Assembly (NCBI GenBank): GCA_002401855.1
Contig: NVUH01000007.1
Location: forward strand, 1-49,825
From: Hyphomicrobiales bacterium
GTDB taxonomy: Bacteria > Pseudomonadota > Alphaproteobacteria > Rhizobiales > OSC116
Length of the DNA: 49,825 nt
Reading direction: 5' to 3'
A program made the position numbers and the translations under genes. The notes under the pieces are model-generated. The model ran no database searches and was not told where the DNA came from. It saw nothing but the letters and a program-made list of their open reading frames with translations. Below, piece by piece: positions 9,126-17,661 of the stretch. The number at the start of each line of letters is the position of its first letter. Within the stretch, counting starts at the first letter, position 1.

Positions 9126-9264
9126 TAAGTATTGATTAATTTTGTGGTTTGGTCAACACTATGTTTTGCAGACCCTAGAAAATATTCAAAAAATGAGAAA
9201 ATTAGGGCATTGAAATTTGTAAATAATTGTTCTTGTAAACCATATACATAGTGGAGGATGTAAA

Positions 9265-10518
9265 ATGAAATCTTGGAAGAAAACGATAATTGGCGCAACT
9301 GCGGGGGCTGTAATGGCCTTAAGTGCAGGTTTTGCTCAAGCTGTAGAAATCGAATATTGGCAGTATTTTTATGAAGCACGCGTGACAGCCATTGACACGT
9401 TGATCGAAAAATTTGAAGCTGAAAACCCAGACATTACCGTTAAGCATACAACATTCCCTTATGCTGATTATCGCACAAAAGTGGCCGCTGCCATCCCATC
9501 AGGCCAAGGCCCAGATGTTGTGCAGCTGTTTTATGGTTGGTTGAACGATTATGTCGAAGCCAAGCTTATCACGCCGCTACCGACAGATGCTTTCCCACCA
9601 GCAATGATTGAGAAAGAATTCTTCCCCATGGTGCAAGCCATGAAAAAAGACGGCGCTTATATGGCATTGCCAACCGCTGTGCGTTCATTAGCTCTATTCT
9701 ACAATACCAGGCTTTTTGAAGAAGCTGGCATTGATGGGCCACCAAAAACTTTAGATGAATTGGTCGAAATTGCTAAAAAACTCACCAAAAAAGACGCTGC
9801 GGGTAACATTACGCAAGTCGGTATCACCACAGGCATGAACGCTCAAGATCACCATTGGTGGCGTGAAGTGTTGACCCGCCAATTTGGTGGTGACCCTTAT
9901 AAAGACGATTATAAAACCGTCAATTATAACGATGAAGCTGGCGCTGCGGCACTAAAATGGTATTCAGAACTTGAAACTTTACATGAGGTCACCCAAGCTG
10001 GCTTTATGGACGAGGGACAAGCCGCGTTTAAAGCTGGTCGTGCGGGTATGCATATTGATGGTTCATTCCGCATCGGTGCGCTTAAAAGCACGCGTGGCCT
10101 AAAATGGGGTGTTGCAGAACTTCCTGCGGGGCCAGATGGCATGAAATCCAACTATTCTAGCTATTGGGTAAACGGCATCACATCTAAAGCCACAGGCGAG
10201 AAAAAAGCCGCTGCGCTTAAATTCTTGGCCTTTGTGACTTCAGATGAAGCCATGCAAATTTGGTTAGACACTGTGGGTGAATTACCTGCCAAACCTTCAG
10301 CTGCATTAACTGATGCCAATAAAGCTGATCCAGTGTTTGGTCCATTTATCAATGGTCTAGGCTATGCAAAAACCACAATTTTTGCCAACGAGTCTGGTCA
10401 ACGTCAAGTGATTATGGATGCCATGCAACGTATTTTGCTTGAAGACCAATCACCTGCTGACGCTGTGGCTGTTGCCGCAGAAGCTGAACAAAAAATCCTA
10501 AACGAATATTATAAATAG
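9265..10518 (+). CDS. Sugar ABC transporter periplasmic binding protein (SBP family 1)
   Basis: 417 residues, the expected size for CUT1 binding proteins (MalE/UgpB-like). The Sec signal peptide ends near residue 26 (AGFAQA). Mature sequence begins VEIEYWQYFYEARVTA, and the hinge-region segment GRAGMHIDGSF is typical of the family. A strong Shine-Dalgarno (GGAGG) precedes the ATG. It is first in an operon with two permeases, a lyase and an ATPase, and a 10-bp hairpin follows it. The ligand is a sugar or sugar derivative by family, but its identity is open. Confidence 0.93.
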   Translation: MKSWKKTIIGATAGAVMALSAGFAQAVEIEYWQYFYEARVTAIDTLIEKFEAENPDITVKHTTFPYADYRTKVAAAIPSGQGPDVVQLFYGWLNDYVEAKLITPLPTDAFPPAMIEKEFFPMVQAMKKDGAYMALPTAVRSLALFYNTRLFEEAGIDGPPKTLDELVEIAKKLTKKDAAGNITQVGITTGMNAQDHHWWREVLTRQFGGDPYKDDYKTVNYNDEAGAAALKWYSELETLHEVTQAGFMDEGQAAFKAGRAGMHIDGSFRIGALKSTRGLKWGVAELPAGPDGMKSNYSSYWVNGITSKATGEKKAAALKFLAFVTSDEAMQIWLDTVGELPAKPSAALTDANKADPVFGPFINGLGYAKTTIFANESGQRQVIMDAMQRILLEDQSPADAVAVAAEAEQKILNEYYK

Positions 10519-10532
10519 GATATAATTTTTAG

Positions 10533-10578
10533 AGCGATGCACGCGAAATTTAGTGAGTGTGCATCGCTTTATTTTTTT
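10533..10578 (+). terminator. Rho-independent-type terminator/attenuator after the sugar SBP gene
   Basis: 10-bp perfect stem AGCGATGCAC (10533-10542) / GTGCATCGCT (10559-10568), 16-base loop, then TTTATTTTTTT to 10578. This has all elements of an intrinsic terminator, yet the permease gene starts 10 bases later, so it must be leaky to allow operon expression. The likely effect is excess binding protein over permease. Confidence 0.85.
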
Positions 10579-10588
10579 GGAAATCAGC

Positions 10589-11485
10589 ATGAATTGGTAT
10601 CGAAAATTATCTATTAAGCAAAAGCAAGTCGTATGGGCATGGACTTTCTTAGCTTTGCCCGTCTTATTTTATGTGGTGATACGTTTTTACCCCACATTCG
10701 GTTCGGTTTTATTGTCGTTTCAAGATTGGAACTTACTGGGCAGCAAAACATGGATTGGCCTAGAAAATTACGAAAAACTCGTTGCCGACCCTGTATTTTG
10801 GAAAGTCTTCAACAATACATTTATCTATCTACTCTTAGGCACACCCGTCAGCCTGCTTATCTCTTTCATCATCGCTTATCACCTCGATAAAGTGAGCTTT
10901 TTACATGCCACCATTCGCGCCATGTATTTCATTCCGTTTATGACCTCGGCTGTAGCTATGGCATGGCTATGGCGCTGGTTTTACCAACCTGTACCCGTTG
11001 GCCTGTTTAACAATTTCTTGGCAAGTATAGGCATATCGCAATTGCCATTTTTAAAGTCGACTTTCTCGGCGCTACCATCAGTTTTAGCCCCTGCCATTTG
11101 GGCAGGCTTGGGCTTTCAAATCATTATATTCATGGCAGGTTTACGCGCCATTCCCCAATCTTATTATGAAGCCGCGCAAATAGACGGCGTTGGCCCGTGG
11201 ACTGTGCTCAGAGAAATAACCATTCCGCTGCTCAAGCCGACATTAGTATTTTTGGTGGTATTTTCATCCATTGGCTTCTTACGGATTTTCGATCAAGTGT
11301 TTAACATGACCACCAACGATCCAGGCGGGCCGCTTAATTCGACAAAACCCTTGGTTTTAATGATATATGACACCGCATTTAACGCCTTCGATATGGGCTA
11401 TGCCGCGGCGCAAACCGTTGTGTTATTTACTATTTTGCTCTTAGTGAGCCTGCTACAGCTATATGTTATGAGGGAGCGCACATGA
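10589..11485 (+). CDS. Sugar ABC transporter permease (MalF/UgpA family)
   Basis: 298 residues with six predicted membrane segments. The EAA loop reads YYEAAQIDGVGPWTVLREIT, the ATPase docking site of CUT1 permeases. The reading frame is open from a GTG at 10553, but that codon lies inside the terminator hairpin. The ATG at 10589, which gives the standard N-terminus MNWYRKLSIKQ, is preferred; its ribosome-binding site (GGAAA) is modest. It overlaps the next permease gene by 4 bases (ATGA). Confidence 0.92.
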   Translation: MNWYRKLSIKQKQVVWAWTFLALPVLFYVVIRFYPTFGSVLLSFQDWNLLGSKTWIGLENYEKLVADPVFWKVFNNTFIYLLLGTPVSLLISFIIAYHLDKVSFLHATIRAMYFIPFMTSAVAMAWLWRWFYQPVPVGLFNNFLASIGISQLPFLKSTFSALPSVLAPAIWAGLGFQIIIFMAGLRAIPQSYYEAAQIDGVGPWTVLREITIPLLKPTLVFLVVFSSIGFLRIFDQVFNMTTNDPGGPLNSTKPLVLMIYDTAFNAFDMGYAAAQTVVLFTILLLVSLLQLYVMRERT

Positions 11486-12363
11486 GCCGAACAAAATTTA
11501 AAGCCTCACAAGCTTCACTCGGCCGAGGCTCAACTTACGCTTATAAAAACAGCCTAAAACCTGCGAGCGTCATCCGTTGGACATTGTTATTTATGGGCGG
11601 CATTTTAATGATTATGCCGATTATTTATTTGCTATCCACCTCGTTTAAATGGCCGCACGAAATATATAACCTGCAAATTATACCCGATGAACCAACGCTA
11701 GATAATTACGTCTATGTGTTAGAAGATGGCCGCTTTTTCACTTGGTTTGGCAATTCGGCAATTGTAGCAATTTGCACCACCATAAGCTCAGTCATATTCG
11801 ACAGCTTGGTCGGCTACACTTTATGCAAGTTCGAATTTAAAGGCAAAACATTTGTTTTCATTGCCATTCTCTCGACCTTAATGATACCCACTGAAATGTT
11901 GATCATTCCGTGGTATACCATGGCGGTTGATTTTGGCTGGATAAACTCATATTGGGGCATTATGTTCCCCGGTATGATGACCGCTTTTGGCACATTTTTA
12001 ATGAAGCAGTTTTTCGAAAGCGTGCCAGATGAGTTTTTGGAAGCCGCACGTATTGATGGCCTAAATGAGTTTCAAATTTGGTGGAGTGTCGCCATGCCGT
12101 TGGTCACGCCGGCTTTGTCGGCTCTGGCTATTTTTGTTTTCCTTGGCAATTGGACAGCCTTCATTTGGCCACTCATTGTGACCAATGACCCCGTGCTTTA
12201 CACCCTGCCAGTAGGTCTGACCACATTCAGTGTCGAGCAAAGTGTCGAGTGGGAGTTGATTATGACGGGCGCTGCTTTAGCCACCATTCCAACTCTTGTG
12301 GTTTTCTTGGTATTCCAACGTTACATCATCCGTGGTGTGGTGATGACTGGTCTTAAAGGGTAG
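11482..12363 (+). CDS. Sugar ABC transporter permease (MalG/UgpE family)
   Basis: 293 residues with six membrane segments. A hydrophilic N-terminal extension of about 30 residues is followed by TM1 (about 33-52). The EAA loop is FLEAARIDGLNEFQIWWSVA, with the family ending PLVTPALSALAIFVFL after it. It forms the second half of the translocation channel with the preceding MalF-type protein. Coupling by ATGA overlap upstream and an 8-base gap to the lyase gene downstream indicate one operon. Confidence 0.93.
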   Translation: MSRTKFKASQASLGRGSTYAYKNSLKPASVIRWTLLFMGGILMIMPIIYLLSTSFKWPHEIYNLQIIPDEPTLDNYVYVLEDGRFFTWFGNSAIVAICTTISSVIFDSLVGYTLCKFEFKGKTFVFIAILSTLMIPTEMLIIPWYTMAVDFGWINSYWGIMFPGMMTAFGTFLMKQFFESVPDEFLEAARIDGLNEFQIWWSVAMPLVTPALSALAIFVFLGNWTAFIWPLIVTNDPVLYTLPVGLTTFSVEQSVEWELIMTGAALATIPTLVVFLVFQRYIIRGVVMTGLKG

Positions 12364-12371
12364 AGGGAAAA

Positions 12372-13865
12372 ATGATAGACAATACAATATTTCCCGATCC
12401 TGCCTATAAAGACACTGTGCTTGCGCCGTTATTTAATGGCGCAAAGGCTCATTTTGTCGAGGCTGTTCGTGCTATAAATCAAGCACATTTGGTCATGCTG
12501 GCCGAAACTAAAATCATCACTACAGATCAAGCTATCGCCATTGCTACAGCTTTGGTGGATATTGATGAGAATTTGGATATATCCACGCTTGAATATACGG
12601 GCGAATATGAAGATTATTTCTTTTTAGTCGAAGCCGAACTGAAAAAGCGCATTGGTGCAGATTTGGCAGGGGCATTGCACACCGCCCGCAGTCGTAATGA
12701 TATGGATCACACGGTGTTCAAAACCGTGCTGACCGCACGTTTAGATGAAATGCTCGGTTTGACCCAAGCTTTGGCGAACGCGATGATCGACACAGCCGAA
12801 CGCGAAAAAGCCACTTTAATTGTGGCTTATACCCACGGCCAACCCGCACAACCAAGCACATTCGGCCACTATTTAAGCGCCGCAATTGAAGTGTTATTGC
12901 GCGATATTGAACGCTTACACGCCGCCCGTAAAGGCTTAGAAAAATGCCCAATGGGCGCTGCGGCCATCACCACATCGGGCTTTCCAATTGACCGCCATCA
13001 AATGGCCGAATTGTTAGGCTTTAAAGCCCCACTGCAAAATTCATATTCCTGCATTGCGGCGGTGGATTATGTCACCGCGCTTTATTCTGCCATCAAGCTC
13101 ACATTCCTGCATTTAGGCCGTTTGGTGCAAGATTGCCAATTTTGGTCGAGCTTTGAAGTGCAGCAGCTCTATGTGCCCAATAGCTTCGTGCAAATTTCCT
13201 CCATTATGCCCCAAAAGCGCAACCCAGTGCCGATAGAGCATTTGCGTCTGCTATCATCCATCACTGTCGGCCGCTGCGACACCATGGTCAACATCATGCA
13301 CAACACGCCATTTACCGATATGAATGACAGCGAGGGCGAGGTTCAACAAGCTGGTTATGGCGCGTTTGAAACTGGTAATCGCGTGCTGAAATTACTCGCA
13401 GCTTTCATCCCTGCATTGTCGATTAACGCGCAAGCCGTCAGCGACAATACCGATAAAAGCTGCATCACAGTGACTGAATTGGCCGATCAATTGGTGAGAG
13501 GCGAGGGGCTTTCCTTCCGCCAAGCGCACGAGGTTGCCGCCATAACATCGCAGTCGGTGATTGCCAAACAACAACCATTGGCAAGCGGGCATGATGCTTT
13601 TGTTCACGTGTTTGAAACCGAAACAGGGCACAAACCAAAGATGACAGAAACCGAGTTTGTACAAGTGGTTTCGGCAGAGAATTTTATCAATGTAAGAGAT
13701 CGTTTCGGCGGGCCTGCAGCTGCGCCAATGCAAATTGCATTGGCCAGCTATAGGGCAACAATGGCAGAGTTTGAACAACAAACAACCGCCAACCAGCAAC
13801 ATAAATTAGAATCTGAAAACAAGCGTTTAAAGCTGTTTTCTGTGTTAAAGAATGAACAGGAGTAA
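12372..13865 (+). CDS. Argininosuccinate lyase-family C-N lyase in a sugar ABC operon
   Basis: 497-residue member of the fumarase/aspartase superfamily, closest to argininosuccinate lyase. Visible signatures are RSRND at 106-110, YTHGQ at 153-157 with the catalytic-type His155, FPIDR at 204-208, and the serine loop SSIMPQKRNP at 276-285. In housekeeping ArgH the RSRND motif is normally followed by QVATD; here it is MDHT. The proline-rich PVPIEHLR after the loop also differs from the usual sequence. It lies between permease and ATPase genes, not with arg genes. A lyase releasing fumarate from an N-(1,2-dicarboxyethyl) compound other than argininosuccinate is a reasonable alternative; EDDS lyase is a known ArgH relative of this kind. 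Exact substrate is unknown. Confidence 0.82.
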   Translation: MIDNTIFPDPAYKDTVLAPLFNGAKAHFVEAVRAINQAHLVMLAETKIITTDQAIAIATALVDIDENLDISTLEYTGEYEDYFFLVEAELKKRIGADLAGALHTARSRNDMDHTVFKTVLTARLDEMLGLTQALANAMIDTAEREKATLIVAYTHGQPAQPSTFGHYLSAAIEVLLRDIERLHAARKGLEKCPMGAAAITTSGFPIDRHQMAELLGFKAPLQNSYSCIAAVDYVTALYSAIKLTFLHLGRLVQDCQFWSSFEVQQLYVPNSFVQISSIMPQKRNPVPIEHLRLLSSITVGRCDTMVNIMHNTPFTDMNDSEGEVQQAGYGAFETGNRVLKLLAAFIPALSINAQAVSDNTDKSCITVTELADQLVRGEGLSFRQAHEVAAITSQSVIAKQQPLASGHDAFVHVFETETGHKPKMTETEFVQVVSAENFINVRDRFGGPAAAPMQIALASYRATMAEFEQQTTANQQHKLESENKRLKLFSVLKNEQE

Positions 13866-13868
13866 CTC

Positions 13869-14942
13869 ATGGCAAGTGTGGAACTTAAAAATCTCACAAA
13901 ATCATTTGGCAAAACCGAAGTGCTGCATGGCATAGATTTGGTGGTCGAAAATGGCGAATTTATTGTATTTGTTGGGCCTTCTGGTTGCGGTAAATCCACC
14001 ACTTTACGCTTGCTTGCTGGGCTGGAAGAAGCCACATCGGGCGACATTCTAATCGGCGGCCAAGTGGTCAATAATCTCGAGCCTAAAGAGCGCAACATTG
14101 CTATGGTGTTTCAAAATTATGCGATATACCCGCACATGTCGGTGCGCAAAAATATCGGCTTTGGCCTGCGCACATCTAAGCTATCAAAAGCCGACCGCGA
14201 GAAACGCATAGATGAAGTGGCCGAAATTTTAAGCATGACTGAGCTGCTTGAGCGCCGCCCTGTGCAATTGTCGGGCGGTCAGCGCCAACGGGTAGCCATT
14301 GGCCGCGCCATGGTGCGTGATCCATCGGTGTTTTTATTCGATGAGCCATTGTCTAACCTCGATGCTCAATTGCGCACGCAAATGCGCTTGGAAATCAAAA
14401 AGCTACACCAAGACGTTGGCACGACCATAATTTTCGTGACCCATGACCAAGTCGAAGCTATGACTTTGGCCGATAGAATTGTGATTATGAAAGATGGTCA
14501 CATTCAGCAAGTCGGCACCCCGTCAGAAGTTTACCAACACCCAAAAAACATATTCGTAGCGCAATTTATCGGCGCGCCTTCAATGAATATGCTCACAGGC
14601 AAACTGCTCAAAACAGGCGTGCAGATCGACAATGGCCCTATGCTAAAGTTTCTGCCAACCAACAAAACCCAAAATTCTGGCAACATAACCATCGGCATTC
14701 GCCCCAACGCACTCACTTTGGCAGCAGATGGTGATGAGGTGTTGTTTGAAGGCAAAATAACAATTGTCGAACCACTAGGTGCCGAAGCACTGATTTATGT
14801 CGACCTCGGCTATGCCAATGTGATCGCTCACGTACCTGGCTATACCCCGCCAAAAACCGGCGAAATGGTAAAATTAACCGCCCCGCAAGAAGAAATACAT
14901 TTCTTCGACACTGAAACTGGTTTGACATTGAAACAAGATTAG
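13869..14942 (+). CDS. Sugar ABC transporter ATP-binding protein (MalK/UgpC/MsmX family)
   Basis: 357 residues. Walker A GPSGCGKST is at 36-44, signature LSGGQ at 134-138 and Walker B FLFDEP at 155-160. The switch histidine follows in the IIFVTHDQVEAM segment. The C-terminal TOBE/OB region (about 235-357) is normal for MalK-type ATPases and can carry regulatory contacts. It begins 3 bases after the lyase stop and closes the operon. Its stop codon overlaps the convergent recQ stop by 4 bases. Confidence 0.95.
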   Translation: MASVELKNLTKSFGKTEVLHGIDLVVENGEFIVFVGPSGCGKSTTLRLLAGLEEATSGDILIGGQVVNNLEPKERNIAMVFQNYAIYPHMSVRKNIGFGLRTSKLSKADREKRIDEVAEILSMTELLERRPVQLSGGQRQRVAIGRAMVRDPSVFLFDEPLSNLDAQLRTQMRLEIKKLHQDVGTTIIFVTHDQVEAMTLADRIVIMKDGHIQQVGTPSEVYQHPKNIFVAQFIGAPSMNMLTGKLLKTGVQIDNGPMLKFLPTNKTQNSGNITIGIRPNALTLAADGDEVLFEGKITIVEPLGAEALIYVDLGYANVIAHVPGYTPPKTGEMVKLTAPQEEIHFFDTETGLTLKQD

Positions 14943-16753
14943 TTTTGTTCAGCGTCATTTAATAGAATCTCTAAAAAGGCCTGCCCATAACGCTCTAACT
15001 TGGTTTCGCCGATGCCATTTATGGTCAGCATGGCTTCTGGGGTTTGCGGTTTTTGGCTGGCCAATTCAATCAGTGTTTTGTCATGAAAAATAACATATGC
15101 TGGTAATTTTTTGGCTTTAGCAATTTCACCTCTGGCGGCTTTTAGCAAATCATAAAGGCTTTTATCTTGGTCAGTTTTTAACGCACTGCTCACTCTTTTT
15201 GTGCTGCGGCTCGATCTGGTTGTTTTGGTTTGTTTGGGCGTTTCGCGCAGTTCGATGGTTTGTTTTTCCCGCAAGAAAGCCCGCCCTTTTTCGGTAACGC
15301 TTAAACCCCCATGCCCCGCAATATCCACTTCCAATAAGTTCCGTGCAACCAGCTGCCGAAAGATATTTTGCCAAGCTCTTTTATCATGCTCTGTGCCGAT
15401 TCCAAAAGTGGTTTGCTGGTCATGACCAAAGCTTTTAATCCGTTCGTCATCTTTACCAAGCAATATGTCGGTTAGATATCCAACACCAAATCTTTGCCCC
15501 GTTCTATGAACGCAAGATATAGCTTTTTGTGTGGTGATGGTGCCGTCAAAAACTTCAGGCTTGGTCTGGCATGTATCGCAATTTCCACACGGTTCTGAGT
15601 TGTCGCCAAAATAGCTAAGCAAAATCTGGCGGCGGCAACTTGCCGCCTCACAAAGCCCCAAAAGCGCATTTAATTTTTGGTGCTCAATACGCTTTTGATT
15701 TTGCGGCGCGTCAGAATTATTAATCCACCCACGCTGCATCGCCGCATCATCCATACCATATATCATATAGGCATCCGCAGGCTGACCATCACGTCCTGCA
15801 CGTCCTGTTTCCTGATAATATGCCTCAATGTTTTTGGGAATATTCATATGCACCACAAAGCGTACATCAGGCTTATCGATGCCCATCCCAAAAGCAATCG
15901 TCGCCACCATAATAATTTTATCCTCACGCAAAAACCGCGTTTGGTTTTTGCGGCGAATTTGCGAAGATAACCCCGCATGATATGGCAATGCGTTAAGGCC
16001 TTGATCTTGCAACCAAACCGCTGTCTCCTCAACCTTTTTGCGCGAAATACAATAGATAATGCCGCTGTTTTCAGCATGGTTTTGGGTGATGAATTTGTGT
16101 AATTGCTGTTTGGGGCTATTGCGGTTCACAATACTATAATGAATGTTAGGGCGGTCAAACCCATCAATAAACATATGCTCACGCGGTAAAACCAGCCGCT
16201 CAACAATGTCATTGCGCGTCGGCTCATCGGCCGTGGCAGTCAGCGCAATGCGCGGCACATCAGGAAACCGCTCAGCCAGCAGCGATAAAGCCGCATAGTC
16301 AGGCCGAAAATCATGCCCCCATTGCGAAACACAATGCGCTTCATCAATGGCAAATAGTGAAATTTTACATTGGCCTAAAAACTCCAAAAACTCAGGCATA
16401 ACCAGCCGTTCAGGCGCCACATACAGCAAATCAAGCGAGCCATTTAATGCCTGCTCACGTATTTGATGCACCTCTGATGGATGCAGCGAAGAATTTATAG
16501 CCCCAGCCGAAATCTCAAGTTGCGCCAAGGCATCAATCTGATCTTGCATCAGCGCAATAAGTGGCGATACCACAATGGCAACACCCTCACGGCACATCGC
16601 AGGAATTTGATAACAAAGCGATTTGCCGCTGCCCGTTGGCATCAGCACAAAAGCACTGCCACCATCAATAACATGTGAAATAATGGTGGCCTGTTGCCCA
16701 CGAAATTCATCAAAACCATAACGTTGTTGCAATATTTCTAGCGGTTGTTTCAT
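14939..16753 (-). CDS. recQ: ATP-dependent DNA helicase RecQ
   Basis: 604 residues, the usual RecQ length; a 3'-5' superfamily 2 helicase in recombination and replication restart. The helicase core has MPTGSGKS (38-45) and DEAH (137-140), followed by the RecQ loop CVSQWGHDFRPDY. The RQC zinc cysteines are visible (CRRQILLSYFGD...CGNCDTC), then a winged helix. An HRDC domain lies at the C-terminus (about 520-600, LYDLLKAARGEIAKAKKLP). The frame is open 17 codons further upstream, but the ATG at 16753 has AGGTGA in front and gives the family N-terminus. It is unrelated to the flanking catabolic operons. Confidence 0.95.
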   Translation of the reverse strand: MKQPLEILQQRYGFDEFRGQQATIISHVIDGGSAFVLMPTGSGKSLCYQIPAMCREGVAIVVSPLIALMQDQIDALAQLEISAGAINSSLHPSEVHQIREQALNGSLDLLYVAPERLVMPEFLEFLGQCKISLFAIDEAHCVSQWGHDFRPDYAALSLLAERFPDVPRIALTATADEPTRNDIVERLVLPREHMFIDGFDRPNIHYSIVNRNSPKQQLHKFITQNHAENSGIIYCISRKKVEETAVWLQDQGLNALPYHAGLSSQIRRKNQTRFLREDKIIMVATIAFGMGIDKPDVRFVVHMNIPKNIEAYYQETGRAGRDGQPADAYMIYGMDDAAMQRGWINNSDAPQNQKRIEHQKLNALLGLCEAASCRRQILLSYFGDNSEPCGNCDTCQTKPEVFDGTITTQKAISCVHRTGQRFGVGYLTDILLGKDDERIKSFGHDQQTTFGIGTEHDKRAWQNIFRQLVARNLLEVDIAGHGGLSVTEKGRAFLREKQTIELRETPKQTKTTRSSRSTKRVSSALKTDQDKSLYDLLKAARGEIAKAKKLPAYVIFHDKTLIELASQKPQTPEAMLTINGIGETKLERYGQAFLEILLNDAEQN

Positions 16754-16957
16754 AATTTCACCTGTTCGAAAATAGAAATATTTACGGCAACATTTCAAAG
16801 TCACTCAACATTAAACCTTATGCATGGATTATGCAGCATTTTTTTGCCGTTGCAATCGCCCTTTTGCCCAGTTTTAATTTTCTCTCATATCTACCAGATT
16901 AAGCTATCATTCAATATAAGAAAGTAAGTCGGGATTAATGACTAGATTACGCACACC

Positions 16958-17659
16958 ATGAGCGTGATCACATCTGATCATGGTGATTATCTAGGCGATC
17001 ATTGGAAAGGCGAAAAAGACCTATTTCACGAACCATCAGTAAAAGTGCCACTGATTATTTATGATCCCAGCAAAAAAGCCAACCCAACCCGCGGTGCAAC
17101 TTGTGATGGATTGGTTGAATCAATTGATTTAGCCGCAACATTTGTAAGCTACGCTGCGGGTGAATATCCAGATCACATCATTGAAGGTAAATCTCTATTG
17201 CCATTTCTATATGGCGAAACACCCGATGAATGGCGAAAATATGCCATCAGTGAATATGATTATTCAGCCACCAATGTTGCAAAAACCCTAAACATAAAAC
17301 CCAAAGATGCCCGCCTGTTCATGGTCGCCACAAAAAAATGGAAATTCATGCATTCATTAGGCGGCTTCCGCCCTATGTTGTTTGATTTGATAAATGACCC
17401 AAATGAATTAATCGACTTAGGTGATGACCCACAATTTGCAGATATACGAAAGAAATTATACCGATATTTATTCTAATGGTCATTACGTCCCTCGCAACGC
17501 ACAACCAAATCCGACCAAGAGATTTATGCCGCAAGAACAGCCTCTGATGGCACAGGTATTTTACTCGGGCTTGTCGATGGCTCCGAGGTTTCTGAGGAGT
17601 TGGTGGTTAAATATCTGGGCTCGATTGAACAAAATTTCACCAAGCCAAATACACCATAG
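16958..17659 (+). pseudogene. Sulfatase / phosphonate monoester hydrolase remnant (5' truncated, internal stop)
   Basis: C-terminal part of an alkaline-phosphatase-superfamily hydrolase. The metal-binding segment TSDHGDYLGDH is followed by KGEKDLFHEPSVKVPLIIYD and the late-domain pieces ISEYDY and LFDLINDPNE. Residues before the DHG motif, including the catalytic Cys/Ser-x-Pro-x-Arg region, are absent; an in-frame TAG stands at 16943-16945. A TAA at 17474-17476 interrupts the frame, yet translation in the same frame continues for 60 more sensible codons (WSLRPSQRTTKSDQEIY and on) to a TAG at 17657-17659. It is therefore a truncated gene with an added nonsense mutation. It ends 2 bases from the convergent LysR stop. 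Confidence 0.85.
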
Positions 17660-17661
17660 CA

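Noticed and set aside
10553..10588. GTG-initiated 12-residue extension of the MalF-type permease
   Set aside because: The GTG lies inside the terminator hairpin and no ribosome-binding site precedes it; ATG 10589 gives the normal N-terminus.
16958..17476. Intact 172-residue sulfatase-like gene
   Set aside because: It lacks the catalytic N-terminal half and the family C-terminus continues in frame past the stop, so it is treated as a pseudogene.
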